Source of the DNA: UBA5359 sp002410925 [NCBI: bacterium UBP13_UBA5359]
GTDB taxonomy: Bacteria; UBP13; UBA5359
Assembly: GCA_002410925.1 (NCBI GenBank)
Contig: DHPR01000033.1
Span: 124,001-188,000, forward strand
Reading direction: 5' to 3'
Length of the DNA stretch: 64,000 nt
A model generated the notes under the pieces. The model had not been told where the DNA came from, made no database searches, and worked only from the letters and a program-made list of their open reading frames with translations. This document shows, in pieces, positions 34,077 to 44,475 of this stretch. The position numbers and the translations under genes were made by a program. The first letter of the stretch is position 1, and each line of letters starts with the position of its first letter.

Positions 34077-35417
34077 TTAATCACGCTTCTTAAATATAAT
34101 CCTTAGCGGCGTTCCTTCAAAATCAAAAGCGTTCCGCAGGCGATTCTCGAGATAACGCTTATAAGAAAAATGCAAAAGCACCGTATCGTTAACATAGATA
34201 AGTATGGTCGGCGGATGCACCTGTGGTTGCGTCGCATAGTAAAGCTTCAACCGCCTGCCTTTGAAGTGTGCCGGTGGATGCTCAACCAAGGCATCATGAA
34301 GCACCTTATTCAAGGCTGCAGTAGTTACGCGCTGTCCTCCCTTATCATAGACCTCGGCCACTTTATTTAAAAGGCCTTCCATACCCCTTCCAGTTTTAGC
34401 GGAGGCTATAACTATAGGAGCAAAGCTGTAAAAGGAGAGTTCACTTCTTATCAGAGTATAAATCTCCTGGCTCAGATCTTTGGCTGTTGTTCTAGACCAT
34501 TTAGGTATTTCTTCCTGAACAAGATCCCATTTATTGACTACGATAACGGCGCTCTTTGCCTTCTGTGCCGCATACCCGGCTATCTTCTTATCCTGTTCAG
34601 TCAGGCCTTCCACAGCATCAATTATAATCAGGCAGATATCTGCCCTGTCTATCGCTCGCAAGGCTCGCACAACGCTGTAATACTCGACATCGCTCTCCAC
34701 TCTGGCCCGACGGCGCATGCCGGCCGTATCAATAAGTAAAAATTCACGACCATTATATGTAAAATAGCTATCTATAGCATCTCTGGTAGTTCCGGGAATA
34801 TCACTGACGATAACACGCTCTCGCCCCAGAAGGGAATTCATAATAGAAGATTTCCCTACATTAGGCCTCCCTATTATGGCCACCTTTACGGCATTGGGCA
34901 GCGCCTCTTGATCGGATTGCAGCGGCAGCATCTGTAATATTTCATCAAGAAGATCACCGGTATTGATGCCATGTAGCGATGAAACGGGTAACGGTTCACC
35001 CAAGCCTAATTCATAAAAGTCATAAACAAGATTGAACATACCGGTATTATCTATCTTGTTGACCACCAGTAAGACCGGTTTGCCGGATTCTCTAAGCTTT
35101 TGAGCAATTATGCGGTCATCCGGCAAGATACCCTGGCGACCATCTGTCAGGAAAATAATTGCATCGGCCTCTTCAATGCCGAATGAAAGCTGCTCTCTTA
35201 TTCTCCCGGTCATGCTATCAGCAGAAGCTTCCTCATATCCACCAGTATCGATAAGAATGAACTCGCGCCCTGACCACTCGACTTCAGCATAAAGCCTATC
35301 TCTGGTCACACCGGGAACATCTTCAACAATAGCCAGCCGCCGGCTGATCAAACGGTTGAAGAGAGATGATTTACCGACATTAGGCCTTCCTATTATGGCA
35401 ACAACGGGTTTATGCAC
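34077..35417 (-). CDS. der: ribosome assembly GTPase Der (EngA)
   Basis: Essential double GTPase for 50S subunit maturation, 446 residues. G domain 1: IIGRPNVGKSSLF (8-20), DTGGYEE, NKID. G domain 2: IIGRPNVGKSSIM near 183, DTAGMRRRAR, NKWD. A KH-like C-terminal domain ends with the GTPLRIIFKKRD tail. The start is GTG 35417 with GAGG nine bases upstream; it overlaps the end of the DUF512 gene by eight bases, implying coupling. The frame is open further upstream but without family similarity. Confidence 0.97.
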   Translation of the reverse strand: MHKPVVAIIGRPNVGKSSLFNRLISRRLAIVEDVPGVTRDRLYAEVEWSGREFILIDTGGYEEASADSMTGRIREQLSFGIEEADAIIFLTDGRQGILPDDRIIAQKLRESGKPVLLVVNKIDNTGMFNLVYDFYELGLGEPLPVSSLHGINTGDLLDEILQMLPLQSDQEALPNAVKVAIIGRPNVGKSSIMNSLLGRERVIVSDIPGTTRDAIDSYFTYNGREFLLIDTAGMRRRARVESDVEYYSVVRALRAIDRADICLIIIDAVEGLTEQDKKIAGYAAQKAKSAVIVVNKWDLVQEEIPKWSRTTAKDLSQEIYTLIRSELSFYSFAPIVIASAKTGRGMEGLLNKVAEVYDKGGQRVTTAALNKVLHDALVEHPPAHFKGRRLKLYYATQPQVHPPTILIYVNDTVLLHFSYKRYLENRLRNAFDFEGTPLRIIFKKRD

Positions 35418-36705
35418 TGACAGATACCTCACATAAAAAATCGTATAGCGAGGATAAAAGCGGCTCAACGGTTCTGATTTTCATACCCGCTTTTTGTGAT
35501 AGTTCTGATAGCGTAATATCGTCGATAAGCCTTGCTTCACGATCGACTGCATGCGCGGGTAGAACCAGAACATCGGGCACATATGACAATTCCGACAGAG
35601 CAGCCAGCACATCTCGGCCGGACAAGAGCCCGCTGACGGAAACACGACCGCCAAAAAAATTGTTATCGACCGGTACGAGCCTCAGATCTATTCCTGTAGC
35701 CGCTACCAGGCGATTAATATAATCATTCAGATACGGCAACGGCAATCGACCGCATACCAGACTGACGATACCATTATAGAGCACTTTACCTGTTTGAGGC
35801 AAGATGCTCTCGGCATCCTCATTAAAGTTCCTGATAATGCCTATGCCGTTTTCATATTGCGGATAATCTTCATAGTAAGCATTATCTGGTATTTCCAGGC
35901 CGCTTAAGCTATACATCTCGTCGGAAGCATAAACAAGACCGCTGCCGTAAAGATCTTTGTTCTTTTCGTAGCGATCCCGGACAATAGCCAGCTGCTCTTC
36001 GGCCCATGCCGCTGTAAAAAGAAGATCATCGACATTCTTCTGGTATGCCGTTGTTCCCACAGGCACTACGGCTATGGATAAAAGTGCCGGGATAAGATTG
36101 GAGAGATCATCAAGGCTGCGTTTAAGAATTTGACCATCATTTATTTGCGGGCAGATTACAAGCTGTGTGTGCATCTTAATATTTGAAGAAGCCAACTCCT
36201 TCAATACCGGCATAATATTTCCAGCTGCGGAATTACCCATCAGCCTGACCCTTACGGAGGGATCGGTGGCCTGTACCGATATATAAAGCGGACTCAGGCG
36301 CAATTTCTTTATGCGCTCCAACTCATTTTTTGATAGATTAGTAGTGGTTATATAATTGCCGGCCAGGAAGGAGAGTCTGTAATCATCATCGCGTATTCTG
36401 AGCGTCTCTCTTACACCGGGAGGTAATTGCTTCACAAAGCAAAAGAGACATCTGTTGGCGCAGGTTTTAACTTTGAACGAAGGGTCATCAACCGCCAGGC
36501 CAAATAGATAATCACCGGCTAAAGGCTCTGTTTCCGCCGTCACTCCATGGCGCTTATAAGTTATGACCTGACCATCCCCCGCGGACATAAATTTAAAATC
36601 GATTATATCATCGACGGTCTGGCCGTCGATTGCCAGGATCTCATCGCCCGGAAGTAAAATCGGGTGGTTTGAAGATTCCGAAGGGGCGAGAACGCGTACC
36701 GGCAT
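35410..36705 (-). CDS. DUF512/PDZ radical SAM protein
   Basis: A 431-residue protein with an N-terminal PDZ-like segment (LLPGDEILAIDGQTVDDIID, about 18-37). It is followed by a radical SAM-type core with CANRCLFCFVKQLPPG (C-x3-C-x2-C near residue 82) and RDDDYRLSFLAGNYITTTN, and a C-terminal DUF512 domain (ILPQTGKVLYNGIVS, then VDNNFFGG). The family is widespread in Clostridia and cyanobacteria, usually next to der, and its reaction is unknown. Its ATG overlaps the ispH stop by one base (TAATG). Confidence 0.88.
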   Translation of the reverse strand: MPVRVLAPSESSNHPILLPGDEILAIDGQTVDDIIDFKFMSAGDGQVITYKRHGVTAETEPLAGDYLFGLAVDDPSFKVKTCANRCLFCFVKQLPPGVRETLRIRDDDYRLSFLAGNYITTTNLSKNELERIKKLRLSPLYISVQATDPSVRVRLMGNSAAGNIMPVLKELASSNIKMHTQLVICPQINDGQILKRSLDDLSNLIPALLSIAVVPVGTTAYQKNVDDLLFTAAWAEEQLAIVRDRYEKNKDLYGSGLVYASDEMYSLSGLEIPDNAYYEDYPQYENGIGIIRNFNEDAESILPQTGKVLYNGIVSLVCGRLPLPYLNDYINRLVAATGIDLRLVPVDNNFFGGRVSVSGLLSGRDVLAALSELSYVPDVLVLPAHAVDREARLIDDITLSELSQKAGMKIRTVEPLLSSLYDFLCEVSVSA

Positions 36706-37568
36706 TATTGTTCACCAGCTAGCTTTTCGATCTTTTGGAGGACATCGTTAATTATCCAATCCGGCGTCGAAGCCCCTGCTGAAACGCCTATACAGGCTGC
36801 TCCCTCAATATCCTTCCTGGCTATGCCCTCAGCAGTCTCCACGTGAAGAGTTTTCGTCTTCTCCTGACAAATATCGACAAGCCGATTGGTATTGGCGCTG
36901 TTAAATCCGCCTATGATTATCATCAGATCACATTCGGTTGCCAGCATGCCGGCATGATGCTGGCGCACCTCGGTAGCTTCACATATGGTATTGAATACTC
37001 GTGTTTCAGGAGCTCTGGCTGTCAAAGCGGCCGCTATCTCCTGCAATATAGAGAGACGCTGGGTAGTTTGCGCCAGCAAGGCATATTTTCTGTTGCATGC
37101 AAGCTGCAGACAATCTGCAGCATTTTTTACCGTCAAAGCTTCATTTCCTGCACAGGCTAAAACGGCTTCCACTTCAGGATGCCCCCTATCACCAAGAATT
37201 ACGACAGAGTAACCCTGTCCAGCCATATCCGCAGCTATCCGCTGAGCTTTAAGAACGAATGGGCAGGTGGCATCTATGACCTCCAGGTGCTTCTCTTTTG
37301 CCTCAGTCACTATGGTGGGAGCCGCTCCGTGCGATGGTATAAGCAAGGCTCCTTTATTTATTTCATCAAGAGAGGAGATTGTCGCAAGGCCTTCCGCCTC
37401 AAGACGTTGAATTACCTGAGGATTATGTATCAGGGGCCCCAGCGAGCATACAGAGTCGTTGTGGCTCTGCCTGACAGCATTGGTAGCTGTATTTATAGCC
37501 CTTCTGACACCAAAGCAGAAGCCGGCTTTCTCTGCTAAAACTATCTTTACTTTCGACATAACTGCCAT
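36705..37568 (-). CDS. ispH: 4-hydroxy-3-methylbut-2-enyl diphosphate reductase
   Basis: The last enzyme of the non-mevalonate isoprenoid pathway, forming IPP and DMAPP with a 4Fe-4S cluster. The 287-residue product has the three cluster cysteines: AEKAGFCFGVRRAI (near residue 18), DATCPFV (near 99) and FNTICEATEVRQ (near 195). Other markers are LIHNPQV and GGFNSANTNRL. Two in-frame ATGs lie three codons apart; neither has a strong ribosome site. It heads the ispH/DUF512/der/plsY/gpsA run. Confidence 0.97.
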   Translation of the reverse strand: MAVMSKVKIVLAEKAGFCFGVRRAINTATNAVRQSHNDSVCSLGPLIHNPQVIQRLEAEGLATISSLDEINKGALLIPSHGAAPTIVTEAKEKHLEVIDATCPFVLKAQRIAADMAGQGYSVVILGDRGHPEVEAVLACAGNEALTVKNAADCLQLACNRKYALLAQTTQRLSILQEIAAALTARAPETRVFNTICEATEVRQHHAGMLATECDLMIIIGGFNSANTNRLVDICQEKTKTLHVETAEGIARKDIEGAACIGVSAGASTPDWIINDVLQKIEKLAGEQ

Positions 37569-37597
37569 AGTATATCATGTATGCGGTCATTCGGGCA

Positions 37598-37633
37598 AAG
37601 GGAGCCGATATGCATTCATATTCCGGCTCCCTT
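37598..37633. terminator. hairpin between the beta-propeller gene and ispH
   Basis: AAGGGAGCCG and its exact complement CGGCTCCCTT with a 16-base centre that can pair further (ATATG/CATAT). It lies after the stop of the propeller gene and before ispH. No extended T run. Confidence 0.55.
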
Positions 37634-37662
37634 GATATTTAACTTGTACAGGAAGTGAAGAT

Positions 37663-40600
37663 TTACCTGTTGCTCAGTTTAAAGTTTACCATGGTGCGCC
37701 CCTCTTCTTTTACCGTCACTTTGTCAATAACCTTGGTTACCATTCCCTGAGCTGAAGCGCGCACCTTGTATTGAGCTGCTCTCAGATCACCTATCATATA
37801 TCTTCCGTCAAATTCAGTATAAGCAGCTTTAATGACGGATTCTTCCTTTGTTATAGGATTTGTCCAGATAACTTCGATCAGTGCTCTGGAAATCGGTGTA
37901 ACATCGTTGGATGCCATCATAACCCTGCCATATACCAACCCCATGGTTACCGTAGAGAGTCTGAAGTCGACATGAGTGGTTTTGCCACCGGTTACAGTGC
38001 ATCCGATAGCATGATCATAGTAGCCGGGATACTTAGCCTTTATATAGGCATAGCTGCCGGAATCGACGCCCATAATGGTATAGCTGCCATCCGACAGAGT
38101 CGTTGTTCTATAAACAGGCTTGGTATCGTTTTGTCCTAAATAAACTTCAATAACCGCATTGTTAATAGGCTTAACGCCGTCGGTAACCTTACCGGTTATC
38201 TTGCCGGTTCTAAGCCAGGTTATGAAGCTGGCCATAAGACGTGCCCGGTTATTCATGGTGGCGTATTCCGTCGATGGCGCCGCTCCGTCGCCACCGCCGC
38301 CGCCGGAAGAGGCATTCTTAGCTTCAGGATCTTGGAAGGATTCAAAACCCGGGCGAATACCTTCAAAGCCGAATGCCAAAAAGATAGTCTTGTAGTTCTT
38401 CTGGGTATTCCAATAACAGACCCCGGCAGCATTGCTTATCAGCTTGGGCCTTGCCGGCTCAGCGTTTTTACCCTCTCCTGTGCCGGCAAAATCGGGAAGC
38501 GCTTCAGCACCGCCGGTATTTCCGGCGGCACCGGAATCACCCTCGGCGGCGCTTTGGCTGCTGTATGTCAGAATAGCCTCAGCCGGTGCCTCCGGCATAA
38601 CAACATCATTCCACCACTGATTCTTGCAGGCGTCACCGGCCCAATAATCAGGATCAGGACCTGAATCTTTAGTGCCGTAGTAATAACCGGCCAGCTTTAA
38701 CTGCAAACCGCCACCACTGGCGGCACTATCGCCACTTTCAGACGGACTGGCTTCGCCGGCCTTATCTCTGACGGCAAATATACCGCCCGAACCATCTACA
38801 TCACCTTGCCCCGGCAGATCGGCAATACTGCCCTTGGCAGGGATAAGAGTCCATTTCCCAGCCTGATCGGCAATATAACGGACCTTCATATATGCAGTCA
38901 AAAATTCATTGTATACCTTACCATCTTTGGTTAATGCCCAGGCCACATCCTGCCCCGTCACCATCAGACGACCGCCGTAATCCAGAAACTTTATCAATGT
39001 ATCCTGCGTCTTAGGATCCTCTATGGTGCCTGCATCGGTCCACAAATTACCAGCATAAGGGCTTCCCCATATAACACATTTATCGCTATTCGAATAGGTT
39101 AACAGAGTAGCGGCATCTATAGGACCGCGGCAGATTATTCTCCACTCGTCGTAGCTCTCGCCGTAAAAGGGATCTCTGGGCTCGGTACCACGCCGCATTA
39201 TGCCTGTGGAGCCGCCGGCCCCCTCCAACCACCAGCCCTTTGACCAGGCATAACCGGACCATTTGATCGTACCGGCGTTGGATTCATATGACCATGATTT
39301 TTTAAAATAACTTTCGGCCGGATTCATCAGCCATCCCGGTCGGTTATATGAACCGCCGTATCTGACGGCATCAAAGCGTTGCCCGCACATATAATCGTTT
39401 ACCAGTAATATTTTACTGCTGGGCACAAAGATCTTGGTGGTAAAACCGGTAATGTTATCGTATGCCTTGGTGTTGCCTGCCTTATCCTTAACAACTATAT
39501 TGATGTAGTACTCGCCCTCTCCGCCTTTGGTGTTGATGGCGTTGGCATAGATACCGTCGCCGGCCAGCCCGTCATTATGCTTGCCGTCATCAAAGAGCTC
39601 TATAGTGTCTACTATTTCGTAATCAGTGTGAACCCTGATCTTTATAGCCGGAGCGCCCCCCTCGCCACCGCCTGCATCCGCGCCTGAAGCACCACCGCTG
39701 TCGCCACCGGAAGATGCACTGCCTTCGGAAATCAGTTTTTCTGCCTGGTTTTTATAAATAAACTTATCGGCATTCTTTATCTGTGCGTACACTTTATCCA
39801 CACCGCTGTGTCTGTCCTCCACTTTGGCTGTAATGACCACCTTATCGCCGGGATGAGCCTGCCTGGGAGAGACGACCGGTAAACGAGTAAGATAGGGCGG
39901 CTCGATATCCCTTAAGCTGGAGAGCCAGATATCATTGTTTCCATCTCTATTGGAAACAAAAAGCATTCTGTTCAATTCAGGTTTTCGTGAACATTCGGGA
40001 TCAAAAGTATTATATCCAATCCAATGAAGAAGTGTTGTCGGTGATCCGCCTGTCGCCGGTATGGAAGAGAGGGAAGTGGTAGAGCCTTCCCTTGATGAAT
40101 AATAGATTATCTTGCCGTCCAGCGACCATGAGGGGAAAGCATCGTCCTGCCCGTTTGTCAGTTTTACCGCTTTGCTACCGGGAAAGGGGATCATCCAGAT
40201 ATTACGTTTTCCGGCTCTATCGGAAACAAAAGCGATACTCGTGCCGTTGGGAGACCATACCGGGTGATAATTATTTCCCATTTGATCGGGCAAGAGCGTA
40301 ATATTGGCATCCCGTACGTTGGTGTCAAAGCTTCTGGAATCTATGGTATATAGTCTGTATTGCCCTTCGGCACCACGATTGGAAGCAAAGACTATGCGGC
40401 TTCCATCCGGCGACCATGAGGGGTCTTTCTCATCGCTCTCATTCAAAAAATATGTCAGATTGCGCAGGCCGCCTCCATCAATATTAATACGCCAGATATC
40501 AAATGTACTCTTAGCATCTTTCTTAGCGGAGAAGACTATGGATAGGGAATTAGGATACCATGCAGGCGATGTAGCAACGGATCCGACACCTTTAAAGGTT

Positions 40601-40878
40601 GTTAATTGGCGGCAATCCGAGCCGTCGACCTTCATCAACCATATTTCATATTTTCCACTACGGTTGGATGTAAAAGCGATACTCTCTCCATTCGGGGACC
40701 ATGTCGGATAAAGATCATCGCTGGGCTTGTTTTGAACCGTCTTATGGTTGAACGTAAGATTCAACAGCTTATCAGTAAGAATGCCCGGCTCCTTGGTTAG
40801 CGGCGCGGCATAAATCATTCTGTAATCCACACAGAACAAGGTCGTGACTAATACTAATAGAAGAACAAAACGCTTCAT
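37663..40878 (-). CDS. large secreted beta-propeller protein with carboxypeptidase-regulatory-like domains
   Basis: A 1071-residue exported protein. A signal peptide (MKRFVLLLVLVTTLF) comes first. Six TolB-like PD40 propeller blades follow to about residue 330, with repeated WSPNG/WSPDG and FxSNRxGxxxIW patterns. Next is a choice-of-anchor-X-like beta-domain (DDGKHNDGLAGDGIYAN), then a central domain of about 350 residues (KILLVNDY, CVIWGSPY, GGRLMVTGQDVAW) recalling Rossmann-like domains of secreted peptidases. Two carboxypeptidase-regulatory-like domains (TGKVTDGVKPINNAVIEV and VYGRVMMASNDVTPISRALI) end it. Four Gly/Ser/Ala-rich inserts (e.g. SGGDSGGASGADAGGGEGG) interrupt the fold. Function unknown; no catalytic motif was found. 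Start ATG 40878 follows GGGGGGA. Confidence 0.8.
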   Translation of the reverse strand: MKRFVLLLVLVTTLFCVDYRMIYAAPLTKEPGILTDKLLNLTFNHKTVQNKPSDDLYPTWSPNGESIAFTSNRSGKYEIWLMKVDGSDCRQLTTFKGVGSVATSPAWYPNSLSIVFSAKKDAKSTFDIWRINIDGGGLRNLTYFLNESDEKDPSWSPDGSRIVFASNRGAEGQYRLYTIDSRSFDTNVRDANITLLPDQMGNNYHPVWSPNGTSIAFVSDRAGKRNIWMIPFPGSKAVKLTNGQDDAFPSWSLDGKIIYYSSREGSTTSLSSIPATGGSPTTLLHWIGYNTFDPECSRKPELNRMLFVSNRDGNNDIWLSSLRDIEPPYLTRLPVVSPRQAHPGDKVVITAKVEDRHSGVDKVYAQIKNADKFIYKNQAEKLISEGSASSGGDSGGASGADAGGGEGGAPAIKIRVHTDYEIVDTIELFDDGKHNDGLAGDGIYANAINTKGGEGEYYINIVVKDKAGNTKAYDNITGFTTKIFVPSSKILLVNDYMCGQRFDAVRYGGSYNRPGWLMNPAESYFKKSWSYESNAGTIKWSGYAWSKGWWLEGAGGSTGIMRRGTEPRDPFYGESYDEWRIICRGPIDAATLLTYSNSDKCVIWGSPYAGNLWTDAGTIEDPKTQDTLIKFLDYGGRLMVTGQDVAWALTKDGKVYNEFLTAYMKVRYIADQAGKWTLIPAKGSIADLPGQGDVDGSGGIFAVRDKAGEASPSESGDSAASGGGLQLKLAGYYYGTKDSGPDPDYWAGDACKNQWWNDVVMPEAPAEAILTYSSQSAAEGDSGAAGNTGGAEALPDFAGTGEGKNAEPARPKLISNAAGVCYWNTQKNYKTIFLAFGFEGIRPGFESFQDPEAKNASSGGGGGDGAAPSTEYATMNNRARLMASFITWLRTGKITGKVTDGVKPINNAVIEVYLGQNDTKPVYRTTTLSDGSYTIMGVDSGSYAYIKAKYPGYYDHAIGCTVTGGKTTHVDFRLSTVTMGLVYGRVMMASNDVTPISRALIEVIWTNPITKEESVIKAAYTEFDGRYMIGDLRAAQYKVRASAQGMVTKVIDKVTVKEEGRTMVNFKLSNR

Positions 40879-40986
40879 TGCTCCCCCCGGCAGCATAAAT
40901 AAAATTGGTATATCTTATTTTAAATTCTTCATGAAGCCCGAATTATCCTTCAACGGGAAAGTTTCAATGATAAAAGCATCATAAGC

Positions 40987-42570
40987 TTACATCTTTGCAG
41001 CCGGGCCGGCATCTATGTTTTCTTTTAGCAAAGCATAAGCAATACTATCTACAAGCGCCAGCCAGCTGGCCTGAATGATGTTCTCGGATACACCGATAGT
41101 GCCCCATGAGGAGAGGCCATCAGAGCTTTCCACCAGAACTCTTACTTTGGCGGCAGTTCCTGATGCTTCGTCTATGACCCTGACCTTGAAATCCGTTAAT
41201 TTCATATTGCTCAAAGAGGGATAAAATTGCAACAGAGCCTTACGCAAGGCATTATCCAGCGCATGCACCGGGCCATCGCCCTCCGCTACGGCATGCACAC
41301 ACTGTTCGCCGACTCGTACTTTTATAGTGGCCTCTGTGATCAAAGAATTATCCGCACCTCGCTTTTCGATAATAACTCTGAAGCCCTCAAGATCAAAGAG
41401 CTTACGATAGTCGCCTTTAGCCTTGTGGATAAGTATCTCAAAAGAGGCCTCAGCACCTTCAAACTGATAGCCATCATGCTCAAGTCTGACAAGATTCGAC
41501 ATGACCTCCTTTAAGGCGGCATCGTCGAGATTGGTATGCATCTGCTCAGCTTTATGAAGGACATTGCTCTTGCCTGAAAGTTCAGAGATAAGTATACGTC
41601 TTTTGTTGCCAACTTTTTCCGGTTCGATATGCTCATAGGTGCATGCCGATCGACTGACAGCACTGACATGAACCCCGCCCTTATGAGCAAAGGCACTGTT
41701 ACCGACAAAGGGCTGATGACTATCATGGTGTATATTGGCAATCTCATAGACATAGTGCGATAGTGAGGTCAGCGCTTCAAGCTTTGCGGCTGTTTGTACC
41801 TTCATTTTCAATGCCAGAGAGGGGATGACGGAACAGAGATCTGCATTACCACAGCGCTCGCCAAAACCGTTTACGGTGCCCTGGACATGTGTAGCACCGC
41901 CCTCTACGGCTAACAGTGTATTAGCCACTGCCAGCCCGCTGTCATTATGCGTATGTATGCCCAGGGGTAAGCCGTAATGCTTGTCTGCAACAGCCGATAC
42001 CGCCTCTGTTATGCGCGCGGGAAGAGTTCCACCATTGGTATCGCATAAAACGAGTATGGAAGCGCCTCCTTCCGCAGCCGCTTCCAGTACCTTAAGAGCA
42101 TATTCGGGATTATCGGCGTAGCCATCGAAGAAGTGCTCAGCATCAAATATAACCTGGCGACCTTTGCCGGCCAGAAAAGAGACCGAATCTCGGACCATGA
42201 AGAGATTCTCTTCAAGCGTCGTCTTCAAGGCGGCTTCAACGTGCAGATCCCAGGCCTTTCCAAAAATGGTCACCACGGGTGCGCCGCAGGCCAATAGTGC
42301 CAGAATGTTGCTGTCATCACCGGAGGTTACCCTTGGCCGCCGTGTCATCCCAAAGGCGGCCAAACGAGCATTCTTCAAAGGCTCATCTTTCATGATCCTG
42401 AAGAATTCCAAATCCTTAGGATTGGAGAATGGCCACCCGCCTTCAACATAATCAAAGCCTGTGCCGTCGAGTTTCCTGGCGATAAGAACTTTATCAGAAA
42501 CGGAAAAAGATATCCCTTCCATCTGAGCTCCATCACGCAAAGTCGTATCATATATCTCTACATGTTTCAA
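40987..42570 (-). CDS. cimA: (R)-citramalate synthase
   Basis: Condenses pyruvate and acetyl-CoA to citramalate, the entry into the threonine-independent route to isoleucine. The 527-residue protein is of the LeuA-like family: [16 protein letters not shown] start with metal-binding Asp, [14 protein letters not shown] (His metal ligands) near residue 203, [17 protein letters not shown], then a LeuA-type allosteric domain with [19 protein letters not shown]. The NGFGERCGN and long spacing separate it from LeuA, which is also present in the operon. The start is TTG 42570 with GGAG eight bases upstream. It is the last gene of the ilv-leu operon. Confidence 0.93.
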   Translation of the reverse strand: MKHVEIYDTTLRDGAQMEGISFSVSDKVLIARKLDGTGFDYVEGGWPFSNPKDLEFFRIMKDEPLKNARLAAFGMTRRPRVTSGDDSNILALLACGAPVVTIFGKAWDLHVEAALKTTLEENLFMVRDSVSFLAGKGRQVIFDAEHFFDGYADNPEYALKVLEAAAEGGASILVLCDTNGGTLPARITEAVSAVADKHYGLPLGIHTHNDSGLAVANTLLAVEGGATHVQGTVNGFGERCGNADLCSVIPSLALKMKVQTAAKLEALTSLSHYVYEIANIHHDSHQPFVGNSAFAHKGGVHVSAVSRSACTYEHIEPEKVGNKRRILISELSGKSNVLHKAEQMHTNLDDAALKEVMSNLVRLEHDGYQFEGAEASFEILIHKAKGDYRKLFDLEGFRVIIEKRGADNSLITEATIKVRVGEQCVHAVAEGDGPVHALDNALRKALLQFYPSLSNMKLTDFKVRVIDEASGTAAKVRVLVESSDGLSSWGTIGVSENIIQASWLALVDSIAYALLKENIDAGPAAKM

Positions 42571-42699
42571 AGGCAGTGCTCCTTACGTAGCTTTCGAGCC
42601 TGAAATATAAAGCTTATCAGCTTTGCACTCGGCAATCGTTTTAAGATAAAAATCTTTCTTTCCGGTAAGCTTGCTTTTAGTCTTCAATAGCCCTTATTC

Positions 42700-43188
42700 T
42701 TATCTTTTAGACTTGACATAATTGATCAGGCCGCCGGCGGCAATCAGATTCTGCATAAAGGCAGGAAACTCCTGAGCGGTATATTTGCATCCGGTGGTAA
42801 TATTGCATATGCATCCCTTATCCAGGATGACCTCCACCTGGTCATCTTCGTTAATTCCCTCGGCGGCCTCGGAACTCTCAAAAATAGGAAGGCCGATATT
42901 TATAGCATTTCTATAAAAGATGCGAGCGAATGATTTGGCTATAACACAGCTTACTCCTGCCGCTTTTATGGCGATGGGAGCATGTTCACGCGAGCTGCCG
43001 CAACCGAAATTATCACCACCCACAATTATATCACCCGGTTGCACCTCATCAGCAAAAGAAGCATTGATATCCTCCATGCAATGTCGAGCCAATTCAACAG
43101 GATCGGATGTATTCAGATATCTGGCGGGAATAATGACATCTGTATCCACGTTATCGCCGAACTTCCAAGCTTTTCCTTTTATATGCAT
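42700..43188 (-). CDS. leuD: 3-isopropylmalate dehydratase small subunit
   Basis: The swivel-domain subunit of isopropylmalate isomerase, 162 residues. It shows [16 protein letters not shown] (10-25), [19 protein letters not shown] (near 54) and [16 protein letters not shown]. This is the short LeuD type paired with a LeuC of about 420 residues, common in anaerobes and archaea. With CimA present the complex can also isomerise citramalate to methylmalate. It lies 16 bases after leuC. Confidence 0.96.
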   Translation of the reverse strand: MHIKGKAWKFGDNVDTDVIIPARYLNTSDPVELARHCMEDINASFADEVQPGDIIVGGDNFGCGSSREHAPIAIKAAGVSCVIAKSFARIFYRNAINIGLPIFESSEAAEGINEDDQVEVILDKGCICNITTGCKYTAQEFPAFMQNLIAAGGLINYVKSKR

Positions 43189-43204
43189 ATCAAATCAGCC
43201 TTTC

Positions 43205-44464
43205 TTAAATCTCATCCGGAGAAACGATTCTTCCGGCCACAGCTGAGGCCGCTGCAACTGCAGGGTTGGATAGGTAGACTTCACTCTGAGGATGCCCCAT
43301 ACGCCCTACAAAGTTACGATTGGTAGTGGCAATAGCTCTCTCTCCGCTGGCCAATATACCCATATGACCGCCAAGGCATGGACCGCAAGTAGGTGTGCTG
43401 AAAGCGGCACCTGCCTCCACCAGAGCCTCTGCCAGGCCCTCTCGGATAGCCTGCAGATAGATCTCTTGAGTACCGGGAATAACAATCAAGCGTACTTTTC
43501 TATTTACCTTCTTCCCTTTCAAAACTTTAGTGGCAATCCTCAGGTCCTCTATTCTGCCGTTGGTGCAAGAGCCTATCACTGCCTGATCTATTGATATATC
43601 TCCTGCCTGGCTTACAGGGCGAGTGTTCTCCGGCAGATGAGGAAAAGCAACCATCGGTTCCAGGGCGGAGACATCGATATTATGAACGGAACGATATACT
43701 GCATCATTATCACTGGCATAAAGTGTAAAATCATGCTTGGCCCTTCCGCTCATGTAATCGATTGTTTGCTGATCCGGCGGTATGATTCCATTCTTGCCGC
43801 CCGCCTCGATAGCCATATTACAAATTGTAAATCTATCGGCCATTGTCATATAATCGAATGCATCTCCGGTAAACTCCATAGCCCTGTATAGAGCTCCGTC
43901 TACACCTATCATCCCGATGATATAAAGCATGAGATCCTTACCGGATACCCATCTACTCGGGCGTCCTGTGCAAATAAACTTCATGCTCTCCGGCACCTTA
44001 ATCCAGCACTCGCCGGTAGCCATGGCGGCTGCCATATCGGTACTGCCCATGCCGGTGGAAAAAGCGCCGAGCGCACCATAAGTGCAGGTGTGTGAATCCG
44101 CACCTATGACCAGATCTCCGGCAACCACCAATCCTTTATCAGGGAGAAGTGTATGCTCTATACCCATGCACCCTATCTCGAAAAAGTTTACTATCCCGTA
44201 TGCTTCTGCGAAGCGGCGCATGATCTTAACCTGCTCTGCCGCCTTGATATCCTTATTGGGCGTGAAATGATCCGGCACCAGAGCTATTTTGTTACGATCG
44301 AATACTCTTTCGGCTCCGATCTTTTCGAACGCCTTTATAGCAACTGGAGCGGTGATATCATTGCCGAGAACAAGGTCTACCCTGACATCGATCAATTCTC
44401 CCGGCCTGACAGCGCTTTTGCCGGCATGCGCCGCCAGTATCTTTTCGGTTATCGTCATTCCCAT
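43205..44464 (-). CDS. leuC: 3-isopropylmalate dehydratase large subunit
   Basis: The aconitase-type 4Fe-4S subunit, 419 residues. It shows [35 protein letters not shown] (first cluster Cys), [12 protein letters not shown] (second) and [13 protein letters not shown] (third). The length and the [11 protein letters not shown] form match the archaeal/anaerobe type that partners short LeuD. ATG with AGGAG upstream, 11 bases after leuA. Confidence 0.96.
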   Translation of the reverse strand: MGMTITEKILAAHAGKSAVRPGELIDVRVDLVLGNDITAPVAIKAFEKIGAERVFDRNKIALVPDHFTPNKDIKAAEQVKIMRRFAEAYGIVNFFEIGCMGIEHTLLPDKGLVVAGDLVIGADSHTCTYGALGAFSTGMGSTDMAAAMATGECWIKVPESMKFICTGRPSRWVSGKDLMLYIIGMIGVDGALYRAMEFTGDAFDYMTMADRFTICNMAIEAGGKNGIIPPDQQTIDYMSGRAKHDFTLYASDNDAVYRSVHNIDVSALEPMVAFPHLPENTRPVSQAGDISIDQAVIGSCTNGRIEDLRIATKVLKGKKVNRKVRLIVIPGTQEIYLQAIREGLAEALVEAGAAFSTPTCGPCLGGHMGILASGERAIATTNRNFVGRMGHPQSEVYLSNPAVAAASAVAGRIVSPDEI

Positions 44465-44475
44465 CAGTATAGCTC

